Positions 1 through 6,513 of a stretch of 13,836 nucleotides of DNA are shown here, one piece after another. The position numbers and the translations under genes are program-made. Each line of letters opens with the position of its first letter. The first letter of the stretch is position 1. This DNA comes from Candidatus Dormiibacterota bacterium. GTDB taxonomy: Bacteria > Chloroflexota > Dormibacteria > Aeolococcales > Aeolococcaceae. The stretch lies in contig CATPAP010000030.1 of NCBI GenBank assembly GCA_955651875.1, forward strand, positions 1 through 13,836. Direction: 5' to 3'. Below the pieces are notes generated by a model. That model saw only the letters and a program-made list of their open reading frames with translations, did no database searches and had not been told where the DNA came from.

Positions 1-1
1 C

Positions 2-580
2 ATGATCAGGGCGCGCGCGTTCGTCGAACGGGCCGGGACGCTCCTCCTCGGGCCCAACTGTCCCGGCCTGGTCACGCCGGACCAGTGCAAGGTCGGCATC
101 ATCCCCAACCACATCAACATTCCCGGCCCCGTCGGCATCGTGGGGCGCAGCGGGACGCTCACCTACGAGGTCATCCAGGGCCTCGGGCAGTCGGGGATGG
201 GCCAGACGACCTCGGTCGGCATCGGCGGCGACCCGGTGCTCGGCCTCACCTTCTCCGACGTCCTGGCGATGTTCGCCGACGACGCTGAGACGCGGGCGGT
301 GGTCATGATCGGTGAGATCGGCGGCAGCGACGAGGAGGACGCCGCGGAATACATCCGCACGTCGGGTTTCGACAAGCCCCTGGTCGCATTCATCAGCGGG
401 CGCACAGCACCGCCAGGCAAGCGCATGGGTCACGCGGGCGCCATCATCAGCGGCAACATGGGCACAGTCCAGAGCAAGATCGACGCCCTCACCACGGCGG
501 GAGCCGCCATCGCCGACACCATCGAGGATGTGGTGCGCCTCGTGGCTGAACGGCTCGCGGCGCCCACCACGTCCAGGTAG
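2..580 (+). CDS. sucD: Succinyl-CoA synthetase (ADP/GDP-forming) alpha subunit, C-terminal part
   Basis: This is the catalytic alpha subunit of succinyl-CoA ligase, the TCA-cycle enzyme that makes ATP or GTP from succinyl-CoA through a phosphohistidine. The visible 192 residues run from the end of the CoA-binding Rossmann domain through the ligase domain. GPNCPG (17-22) and SGTLTYE (50-56) are family hallmarks, GIGGDP (73-78) and MIGEIGGS (102-109) follow, and the active-site His is H144 in KRMGHAGAI. Family members have about 290 residues, so roughly 100 N-terminal residues lie before the window; the ATG at base 2 is an internal Met, not the start. The stop is TAG at 578-580. The partner sucC is expected just upstream. 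The next gene is convergent on the other strand, so this gene ends its transcription unit here. Confidence 0.95.
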   Translation: MIRARAFVERAGTLLLGPNCPGLVTPDQCKVGIIPNHINIPGPVGIVGRSGTLTYEVIQGLGQSGMGQTTSVGIGGDPVLGLTFSDVLAMFADDAETRAVVMIGEIGGSDEEDAAEYIRTSGFDKPLVAFISGRTAPPGKRMGHAGAIISGNMGTVQSKIDALTTAGAAIADTIEDVVRLVAERLAAPTTSR

Positions 581-627
581 GCGCCAGCCCTCCGCGGCGC
601 TCCGGCGTCGCAGAGGGCGGTGGCTGG

Positions 628-1436
628 TCAGGTCTCTCGGGTCACGTAGAACGATGCGGAGTCGGGGTGCTGCTTGGTGTCACCGAGGTCGATGCGGGAT
701 GGATCGTCCTCACGGCCGTTGACGTCCATGGAGAAGCGCATGGCCTCGCCGTCGCGGGCGCCGTCGCACGCTGATACCGTCCAGTCGACACCGTCGATGC
801 CGCCGTAGGTGGTGAAGTCGTGTAGAGGACGTTCTCGCCGTCCACCCAGACGCGGTCATCGTTTTCGAGTCGCACGGGGGCGAACGACGTCCATCGGGCT
901 CCCGCCGAGAGCCCGATGGTGCCGGTGTAGTGATGAGCCGTGTCGGAGATGTCGGTGGTGCGCAGATGCCAGCCGTCAGGACCGTGCCAGAGATACACGG
1001 CGCCGCGGTCGCCGGCGTCGAAGTTGTCGGGACGCCCGTTGACGTTGATGCCGTCGGGGCCGCGCCTGTTGCCGTCGTCACCCGGTGGTGCGGCAGGCGG
1101 GGTGGCGATGGCTGCGCTCGCCGCCGGTGGTGTCGGCTGCGCGGCCATGCGCGACGGCGTGGCGGCCGCCGGCGTGCCCGTCGGCCCCGTCGCCGTGGAC
1201 TGTGTGGTGGCGATGGCCGTGCCGCGTCCGGTGGCCGCTGCGCCGTCCGCCGGGTTGGCCGGGAGCGCAGCGGCAAACCCGGCTGGCGCAACCGAGGAGC
1301 CCGTCGAGAGGAGGGTGGCGCCGGAGGCGGCGGTCGATGCCGCTGGAATGGCAGCGGCCGGCACCACCGTTGCCACCCCTGAGACACCGGCGACCGCGAC
1401 GAGGCCGGCGAATGCGGTTGTCAGTCCCATGTCCAT
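628..1436 (-). CDS. Secreted or membrane-anchored protein of unknown function, reading frame broken by a 1-base deletion
   Basis: I do not recognise the family. The N-terminus is a hydrophobic stretch (about residues 3-31) that looks like a signal or anchor but lacks positive charges. A low-complexity Ala/Pro/Thr/Gly linker follows to about residue 120, then a folded-looking acidic and aromatic domain (YLWHGPDGWHLRTT at 148-161, RVWVDGENVLY at 195-205). After Y205 the open frame turns into Ser/Thr/Pro-rich text with poor codon bias and stops at 642. The -1 frame, however, continues smoothly from base 819 (DFTTYGGIDGVDWTVSACDG...) with strong GC3 and ends at TGA 630-628 after 63 codons ending FYVTRET. 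One missing base around 819-822 (for example TACCAC reduced to TACAC, giving Tyr-His-Asp) explains this; the restored protein is about 269 residues. A GGGGGA at 1443-1438 sits 7 bases before a second ATG at 1430 and only 1 base before the ATG at 1436, so 1430 is the likelier start. It is either a recent pseudogene or a sequencing error. Confidence 0.6.
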
Positions 1437-1585
1437 GTCCCCCGTTGTTCGATGGATGCGACGGATCTCATCCTCGAGGGCGCGCTCCTGAGACGCCCCG
1501 GAGACGGGCTGAGACCACGTTGAGAGATTCAGCGCATCGCTGCTCGGATGCGGCGGGCCACGACGGAGCGCTACCGTTCTGCACT
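1437..1585. other. Intergenic region between divergent genes
   Basis: These 149 bases separate the minus-strand secreted gene from acyl-CoA dehydrogenase 1. The region holds a purine-rich ribosome binding site for the minus-strand gene (GGGGGA, read 1443-1438) and a TACCGT box for the plus-strand gene near its right end. I see no convincing -35 element, operator palindrome or small gene. A long open frame crosses it on the plus strand (from 1085) but has no coding character here. Confidence 0.5.
1572..1577 (+). promoter_or_regulatory. Putative -10 box (TACCGT) for acyl-CoA dehydrogenase 1
   Basis: TACCGT fits the TAnnnT pattern and ends 8 bases before the GTG start at 1586, so transcription would begin at or next to the start codon. 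No Shine-Dalgarno sequence stands at a useful distance (the nearest GGAG is 17 bases away), which supports leaderless expression. No -35 match is seen. The claim rests on the repetition of the same layout at other genes in the window. Confidence 0.4.
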
Positions 1586-2746
1586 GTGAACTTCGACCTC
1601 ACCGACGAGCAGCGCCAGATCCGCCACACCGTGCGCGACTTCGCGCGCGATCAGGTGGCCCCGCGGGCGGCCGCGTATGACGAGTCCGGCGAGTTCCCCT
1701 ACGACCTCGTCGCCGGCATGGCGGACCTCGGCCTGTTCGCGCTGCCGTTCCCCGAGAGCGTCGGCGGGGCCGGTGCCGACTTCGTGACGTACTGCCTCGC
1801 ACTCGAGGAGATCGCCCGCGGCGACGCCGCGCTGGCGATCACATTGGAAGCCGCGGTGTCGCTCGGCATCAGCCCGATCGTCAACTTCGGCACCCGCGAG
1901 CAGCAGGAGAGTTGGCTGCCGGCACTCCTCAGTGGCTCCAAGCTGTGGGCCTTCGGGCTGACCGAACCGCAGGCCGGATCCGACGCCGGCGGCACCCAGA
2001 CGCGCGCGGAACGTCGCAACGGCGAATGGGTCATCAACGGCACCAAGTCGTTCATCACCAACGCCGGCACGGACATCAGCGCGGGCGTCACCATCACTGC
2101 GCTGACGGGAGCCACCCGCGGCGACGGAGAGATCAGCACCATCGCCGTCGAGCGCGGCACACCCGGGTACTCGCAGGCACCCAAGTACAGGAAGCTCGGG
2201 TGGCACGCCAGCGACACCCGGGAGTTGAGCTTCGAAGACTGCCACGTTCCGCAGTCGAACTTGATCGGCGCAGAGGGCGGCGGTTATCGCCAGTTCCTGC
2301 AGATACTGGAGGGCGGTCGGGTGGCCATCGCAGCGCTGTCAGTCGGTCTCGCGCAGGCCTGCCTCGACGCGTCGCTGTCGTACAGCACACAGCGCCGTCA
2401 GTTCGGCCAGCCGATCGCTCGGTTCCAGGCCACCCAGTTCAAGCTCGCCGACATGGCCACCCAGATCGAGCTGTCACGGCTGATGACCTGGCGCGCCGCG
2501 GCGGCGATCGACGCCGGGCGGAGCCCGGTACCGTACGCGTCGATGGCCAAGCTGCACGCCTCCGAGGTAGCCACGGCGTGCGCCAACCAAGCGGTGCAGA
2601 TCCACGGCGCCTACGGGTTCATGGAGGAGTCCCCTGTGGCGCGCTACTACCGTGATGTCAAGGTCAACGAGATCGGCGAGGGAACCAGTGAGATCCAGCG
2701 CATCCTCATCGCCCGCCACCTCCTCGAAGACCTCCTGCCCGACTGA
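1586..2746 (+). CDS. Acyl-CoA dehydrogenase 1 (short/medium-chain type)
   Basis: This FAD-dependent enzyme does the first, alpha-beta oxidation step on an acyl-CoA and passes electrons to ETF. It has 386 residues, the usual length. In order it shows the N-terminal helical domain opening NFDLTDEQRQIRHTV, the substrate/FAD motif LTEPQAGSD (125-133), FITNAG (156-161), LGWHASDTREL (204-214), the FAD-contacting RRQFG (270-274), QIHGAYGF (338-345) and the catalytic Glu365 in IGEGTSEIQ. The isovaleryl/long-chain alternative base position reads LEGGRV (no Glu), so the C-terminal Glu is the base, as in short- and medium-chain enzymes. I chose GTG 1586 because the family N-terminus begins right there; the open frame extends back to 1085, but that part is antisense to the neighbouring gene. 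The exact acyl substrate cannot be read. A hairpin and a new TAnnnT box separate it from the thiolase gene. Confidence 0.93.
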   Translation: MNFDLTDEQRQIRHTVRDFARDQVAPRAAAYDESGEFPYDLVAGMADLGLFALPFPESVGGAGADFVTYCLALEEIARGDAALAITLEAAVSLGISPIVNFGTREQQESWLPALLSGSKLWAFGLTEPQAGSDAGGTQTRAERRNGEWVINGTKSFITNAGTDISAGVTITALTGATRGDGEISTIAVERGTPGYSQAPKYRKLGWHASDTRELSFEDCHVPQSNLIGAEGGGYRQFLQILEGGRVAIAALSVGLAQACLDASLSYSTQRRQFGQPIARFQATQFKLADMATQIELSRLMTWRAAAAIDAGRSPVPYASMAKLHASEVATACANQAVQIHGAYGFMEESPVARYYRDVKVNEIGEGTSEIQRILIARHLLEDLLPD

Positions 2747-2752
2747 GGACGT

Positions 2753-2773
2753 CGCCACCGAAAACGGCTGGCG
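2753..2773 (+). terminator. GC-rich hairpin after acyl-CoA dehydrogenase 1
   Basis: CGCCACCG - AAAA - CGG (C) TGGCG forms an 8-bp stem with one bulged C and an AAAA loop, starting 7 bases after the TGA stop. There is no U-tract, so it is not a classical intrinsic terminator; in GC-rich bacteria such stems may still act as weak terminators or protect the 3' end. Its position before a separate promoter-like box for the next gene supports a boundary role. Confidence 0.35.
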
Positions 2774-2784
2774 AGCCACCGGCG

Positions 2785-2790
2785 TAGCAT
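2785..2790 (+). promoter_or_regulatory. Putative -10 box (TAGCAT) for the thiolase gene
   Basis: TAGCAT ends 7 bases before the ATG at 2798. This matches the TAnnnT-to-start spacing seen for dehydrogenase 1 and LCP protein 2, so the thiolase transcript is probably leaderless or nearly so. The GAGAG next to the ATG is too close to be a normal Shine-Dalgarno site. No -35 element is apparent. Confidence 0.42.
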
Positions 2791-2797
2791 CAGAGAG

Positions 2798-3970
2798 ATG
2801 GAGGACGTCGTCATCGTCGCGGCCGCGCGAACCCCGTTCGGCAAGCTCGGCGGCGGGCTCTCAGAACTGTCCGCCACCGAACTCGGCGCGCGTGTTATCC
2901 GCGAGGTCCTCGACCGCACCGCGACCGAGGGCGGCGAGGTGGACCAGCTCATCATGGGGACAGTTCTCGCCGCGGGCCAGGGACAGGTACCGTCGCGGCA
3001 GGCCGGGCTCAAAGCGGGCCTGCCCGCGAGCGTTCCATCCTTCACCGTCAACAAGGTGTGCGCGAGCGCGCTCAAGGCGGTGAACCTCGGTGCGTTGCTG
3101 ATCAGTGCTGGAGAGGCCGACGTGGTCGTCGCCGGCGGCATGGAATCGATGTCGCGGTCGCCCTACCTGTTGGAGGACCAGCGATTCGGTGCGCGGCTTG
3201 GCAATCGTGTGGTGGTCGACAGCGTGTATCGCGACGGTCTCTGCTGCCCCGCCGACGGGCTGCTCATGGGCGTTCATGGCAGCGACGTGGCGCAGGAGCT
3301 GGGCGTCAGCCGCGAGGAGCAGGACGAGTGGGCGCTGCGCTCACAGCAGCGGTACGCCGCTGCGCTCGCCGCTGGCTACTTCGCCGATGAGATCGTTCCC
3401 GTCGCACTCAGGAAGGGGTCGGTGGACAGTGACGAGCAGCCCCGGCCGGACTCATCGCTCGAGAAGCTCTCCTCCCTGCCCGGCGCCTTCGGCGAGGGCA
3501 GCACCGTCACAGCCGGGAATGCGCCCGGCGTCAACGACGGCGCCACCGCCGTTCTGTTGATGAGCGCGACCCGTGCGCGTGCCGCCGGCCTCCCGGTGCT
3601 GGGACGGTGGATCACCTACGCGGAATCGGCGGCGGAGCATCCCTACCTCGCCACCGTTCCGGCCATCGCGGTCGAGAGGGCGATGTCACGGACACGCGGC
3701 GAGGTCGACGCGAGCAGGCTCGAACTCATCGAGATCAATGAGGCGTTCGCAGCCGTGGCGATCACCAGCACGCGCATGCTCGAGGTCGATCCCGAGCGCG
3801 TCAACGTCAACGGTGGGGCCATCGCGGTGGGCCATCCCATCGGCGCCAGCGGTGCACGCATCCTCATGACGATGCTCTATGAACTCCGCCGCCGCGGCGG
3901 CGGCTATGGAGCCGCCGGCATCTGCAGTGGCATGGCGCAGGGCGAGGCAACGCTGATCGGTGTTGACTGA
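2798..3970 (+). CDS. Acetyl-CoA acetyltransferase (thiolase)
   Basis: This thiolase cleaves 3-ketoacyl-CoA to acetyl-CoA plus a shortened acyl-CoA, or condenses two acetyl-CoA. It has 390 residues, the typical length. The nucleophile is Cys88 in NKVCASALKAV, followed by AGGMESMS (112-119), the STVTAGNAPGVNDGA stretch (235-249), NEAFA (314-318), His346 in AVGHPIGASGAR, and the acid/base Cys376 in GICSGMAQGEA. All catalytic residues are present. The last motif is slightly unusual, because most members have GICGGGGQG. Biosynthetic-type and degradative-type thiolases cannot be separated reliably here; the flanking acyl-CoA dehydrogenases favour short-chain beta-oxidation. The start ATG 2798 opens directly into the canonical EDVVIVAAARTPFG. 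The 3' end overlaps the start of dehydrogenase 2 by 11 bases, so the two are likely co-translated. Confidence 0.94.
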   Translation: MEDVVIVAAARTPFGKLGGGLSELSATELGARVIREVLDRTATEGGEVDQLIMGTVLAAGQGQVPSRQAGLKAGLPASVPSFTVNKVCASALKAVNLGALLISAGEADVVVAGGMESMSRSPYLLEDQRFGARLGNRVVVDSVYRDGLCCPADGLLMGVHGSDVAQELGVSREEQDEWALRSQQRYAAALAAGYFADEIVPVALRKGSVDSDEQPRPDSSLEKLSSLPGAFGEGSTVTAGNAPGVNDGATAVLLMSATRARAAGLPVLGRWITYAESAAEHPYLATVPAIAVERAMSRTRGEVDASRLELIEINEAFAAVAITSTRMLEVDPERVNVNGGAIAVGHPIGASGARILMTMLYELRRRGGGYGAAGICSGMAQGEATLIGVD

Positions 3971-5072
3971 GGCGTCGGCCGCCGCGTCGATCACCGAGCG
4001 CACCGCAGCGCTCATCGACGAGGTGGTCAGGCCGAATGCCGCGGCAATGGCCCGCGGCGAGGGGATACGGCCGGACGCTCTGGTCCGCGCCGCCGGCGAA
4101 CGCGGGCTGGCGGGTCTGCTCCTTCCCACCAGGTACGGCGGAGCCGGGGCGACCCACGTCGAGTTCGCCGCGTTCGTCGAGGCGGTGGCACGGGTGTGCG
4201 CGAGCAGCGCGGTGATCCTCGACGTCCACCTCAGCGTGGGCAGCGAGCCGCTGCTGCTGTTCGGCAGTGAATCGCAGCTGCAGCGCCATCTGCCGCGGAT
4301 CGCCTCTGGCGAAGCCACCGCTGCGTTCGCGCTGACCGAGCCGGGAAGCGGGAGTGATGCGGCAGCGTTGTCGTCGCATGCCGACGCGGATGACGAGGGC
4401 TACCGGCTCACCGGCACCAAGGCGTTCATCACCAACTGCGGCGCCGCCGGCGTGTACCTGGTGACGGCGCGAACCGGCCCGGGCGTGCGCGGCGTCAGCG
4501 CCTTCATCGTCGACGCCGAGAGCCCAGGGGTGCAGTGCGGCGAGCCGCTCCACAAGATGGGACTGGCGGGATCGTGGACCGGTGAGCTGGTTCTCGACGG
4601 TGTCCGGGTGCGCACCGAGGACCGGCTTGGCAGGGAGGGGATGGGCTTTCGCGTCGCCATGGCGGCCCTCGACAGCGGCCGGGTCGGGATCAGTGCCCAG
4701 GCGGTGGGGCTGGCGCAGGGGTGCCTCGATGACATCGTGCGTGCCAGCCGCGCCGGGGAACGAGGAACCGATGACGCGCTTCTCGCGGACCTCGAGGCAC
4801 GCACCAGCGCGGCGCGGCTGCTCACCGCTCACGCCGCGCGCCTCGCCGACCTACACGAGCCGATGACCACAGCGGCGTCGATCGCCAAGCTCTACGCGAG
4901 CGACACCTGTGTCGCCGCGGCGATCGCAGCCGTGGATCTCTGTGCACCCGATTCCGTGCGTGACGACCATCCCGCGGCCATCCGTCTGCGCGACGCCAAG
5001 GCCAGCCAGATCTACGAGGGCACCAACCAGGTGCAGCGAATGGTTATCGCTCGAGCCCTGCTGCGCGCCTAG
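3960..5072 (+). CDS. Atypical acyl-CoA dehydrogenase 2, lacking usual FAD-contact motifs
   Basis: This 370-residue member of the acyl-CoA dehydrogenase family would act on an acyl-CoA with FAD and ETF. It keeps LTEPGSGSD (125-133), FITNCGAAGVY (157-167), the MGLAGSWTGEL segment (200-210) and the catalytic Glu353 in IYEGTNQVQR. It departs from its neighbours in two places. The (R)xQFG stretch, where FAD is held across the subunit interface, is replaced by RASRAGERGTDD (261-272) and is about 7 residues shorter. The QxxGGxGY motif is replaced by DLCAPDSVRD (326-335). The reading frame is intact and codon use is normal, so this is divergence, not a frameshift. GTG 3960 is chosen because the N-terminal domain then aligns in length with dehydrogenase 3 (YGG at 59-61 in both); TTG 3963 is possible. 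It overlaps the thiolase gene by 11 bases. Substrate unknown; it could be a specialised or weakened enzyme. Confidence 0.85.
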   Translation: MLTEASAAASITERTAALIDEVVRPNAAAMARGEGIRPDALVRAAGERGLAGLLLPTRYGGAGATHVEFAAFVEAVARVCASSAVILDVHLSVGSEPLLLFGSESQLQRHLPRIASGEATAAFALTEPGSGSDAAALSSHADADDEGYRLTGTKAFITNCGAAGVYLVTARTGPGVRGVSAFIVDAESPGVQCGEPLHKMGLAGSWTGELVLDGVRVRTEDRLGREGMGFRVAMAALDSGRVGISAQAVGLAQGCLDDIVRASRAGERGTDDALLADLEARTSAARLLTAHAARLADLHEPMTTAASIAKLYASDTCVAAAIAAVDLCAPDSVRDDHPAAIRLRDAKASQIYEGTNQVQRMVIARALLRA

Positions 5073-5110
5073 TCCTGCGCCGCGCGCGACTTGCTCACAT
5101 CCCCGCCGCG

Positions 5111-5116
5111 CATAAT
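5111..5116 (+). promoter_or_regulatory. Possible -10 box (CATAAT) upstream of acyl-CoA dehydrogenase 3
   Basis: CATAAT lies in the 90-base gap between dehydrogenases 2 and 3 and is one of the few AT-rich hexamers there. A TTGCTC at 5091-5096 could serve as -35, but the 14-base spacing is short. The gene may also be read through from the thiolase operon. Confidence 0.3.
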
Positions 5117-5162
5117 CGGCCCGGTCAGTGGATCATGCCGCCGCATGGCGCTTGGAGCAGAG

Positions 5163-6311
5163 GTGGACGTTCGTCTCAACGAAGAGCAGCAGCTCATCCG
5201 TCAAAGCGTGCGGGAGCTCACCCGCGACCGGATTTCGCCTCGTGCCCGAGAGATCGACGCGACCGGTGAATTTCCGTGGGACATCGTCGAGCTCTTCCGG
5301 TCTCATGACCTCTTCGCGCTCCCCTTTCCCCCTGAGTACGGCGGTCTGTCAGGAAGTGCTCTCACGCTCAACCTCGCCATCGAGGAGGTCGCCAAGGCGT
5401 GTGCCACCAGCGCGCTGATCCTTGCCGTCCAGGCACTTGGCGCGTATCCCATCCTGCTCGCCGGAAGTGATGATCAGAAGCAGCGCTTCCTGCCCGATCT
5501 CGCCTCCGGCGCGAAGCTCGCCGCCTATGCGCTGACAGAGCCGAGTGCTGGCAGCGACCCCGCCGGCATGCAGACGCGTGCCACGCTCCAGGGCGATGAC
5601 TACGTCATCACCGGCAGCAAGATCTGGATCACGGATGGTGGGGTGGCCGACACCATCGTGGTGTTCGCCAAGACCGATCCGAAGGGCGGTGCGCGCGGCG
5701 TCAGCGCGTTCGTGGTCGACAACGCGCGCGAGCTGAAGGGCCTCACCGCAACCGCAATCCACGGCAAGCTCGGCATTCGCGGGAGCAACACCGCCGAGCT
5801 GCACTTCGACGAGGTGGTGGTGCCGGCCGCAGACCTCCTCGGCAAGGAGGGCGGCGGGTTCGCGCTCGCCATGCGCGTGCTCGACCGATCCCGCCCTGGT
5901 GTGGCTGCGCAGGCCCTCGGCGTCGCGCAGGGAGCGCTCGATTACGCCGTCGCGTACGCGAAGGAGCGCAAGCAGTTCGGCAAGGCCATCGCGGAGTTCC
6001 AAGCCATCCAGTTCATGCTTGCCGACATGGAGGCGCAGACCGCGGCCGCGCGCGCGGTCGTGTACCACGTCTCTCAACTCATCGACGACCGTGCGCCCAA
6101 TGTGACCCACTTCGCCGCACTCGCCAAGCTGCTCGCCAGCGACGCGGCCATGAAGGTGACCACCGACGCGGTGCAGGTCCTTGGCGGCTATGGCTACGTC
6201 AATGAGTATCCCGTCGAGCGGATGATGCGCGACGCGAAGATCACGCAGATCTACGAGGGCACCAACCAGATCCAGCGCCTCGTCATCGCCCGCTCGCTGC
6301 TGAGTGGCTGA
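5163..6311 (+). CDS. Acyl-CoA dehydrogenase 3 (short-chain/butyryl type)
   Basis: This 382-residue flavoenzyme oxidises an acyl-CoA to the enoyl-CoA. All signatures are standard: LNEEQQLIRQSVREL near the N-terminus, LTEPSAGSD (124-132), WITDGG (155-160), LGIRGSNTAELHF (203-215), ERKQFGKAI (268-276), QVLGGYGYVNEYPVERMMRDAK (338-359) and the catalytic Glu365 in IYEGTNQIQ. The pattern most resembles bacterial short-chain/butyryl-CoA dehydrogenases, but chain length cannot be proven. I chose GTG 5163 because GGAG at 5154-5157 stands 5 bases before it and the family N-terminus begins there. An ATG at 5145 would add six residues, and the open frame reaches back to 5091. It is in line with the thiolase/dehydrogenase 2 pair after a 90-base gap. 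Confidence 0.93.
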   Translation: MDVRLNEEQQLIRQSVRELTRDRISPRAREIDATGEFPWDIVELFRSHDLFALPFPPEYGGLSGSALTLNLAIEEVAKACATSALILAVQALGAYPILLAGSDDQKQRFLPDLASGAKLAAYALTEPSAGSDPAGMQTRATLQGDDYVITGSKIWITDGGVADTIVVFAKTDPKGGARGVSAFVVDNARELKGLTATAIHGKLGIRGSNTAELHFDEVVVPAADLLGKEGGGFALAMRVLDRSRPGVAAQALGVAQGALDYAVAYAKERKQFGKAIAEFQAIQFMLADMEAQTAAARAVVYHVSQLIDDRAPNVTHFAALAKLLASDAAMKVTTDAVQVLGGYGYVNEYPVERMMRDAKITQIYEGTNQIQRLVIARSLLSG

Positions 6312-6513
6312 AGCCGGACGACGTACATCCGTTCGCCCAGTTTGCGGTGAACTGAGCCGGTCCCCAGCCGGGACGGGGTGCGCTACCCTAGCCGCACGCC
6401 GGCGTTACCCCGCGTCCCAGCCAGCGTTTCACTAGGGAGCCCGGTCGCACTCGTTTTGGCGAGCGCAGCGTGGCTGGCCGCCGCGCCGCACGACCATCAT
6501 TGGATACACACAT
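6312..6513 (+). other. 202-base intergenic region with promoter-like box and structured leader
   Basis: This gap separates acyl-CoA dehydrogenase 3 from LCP protein 1. It holds a small stem GTCCC-CAGCC-GGGAC (6360-6374, no U-tract), a TACCCT box (6384-6389), and then a leader of about 120 bases. In the leader CCAGCCA (6417-6423) can pair with TGGCTGG (6471-6477), enclosing a CTCG-TTTTGG-CGAG stem (6450-6463). No small open frame with good codon bias and no known riboswitch pattern was recognised. Confidence 0.4.
6384..6389 (+). promoter_or_regulatory. Possible -10 box (TACCCT) for LCP protein 1
   Basis: TACCCT fits TAnnnT and is the best such box in the gap. Unlike the other genes here it is about 125 bases from the ATG at 6514, which would give a long, foldable 5' leader. 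No -35 match is evident, so the assignment is tentative. Confidence 0.3.

Noticed and set aside
2..4. ATG at base 2 as the true sucD start
   Set aside because: SucD proteins have about 100 more residues with the CoA-binding Rossmann fold before this point; the gene is cut by the window edge.
581..600. Terminator between sucD and the convergent gene (GCGCC ... GGCGC)
   Set aside because: The stem is only 5 bp with a 10-base loop and no U-tract, which is expected by chance at this GC content.
814..828. Programmed ribosomal frameshift in the secreted protein gene
   Set aside because: There is no slippery heptamer or strong downstream stem at the joint; a lost base or sequencing error is simpler.
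1085..1585. N-terminal extension of acyl-CoA dehydrogenase 1 by 167 residues in the same open frame
   Set aside because: The extension is Arg/Pro/Trp-rich, runs antisense to the secreted protein gene, and the family N-terminus begins exactly at GTG 1586.
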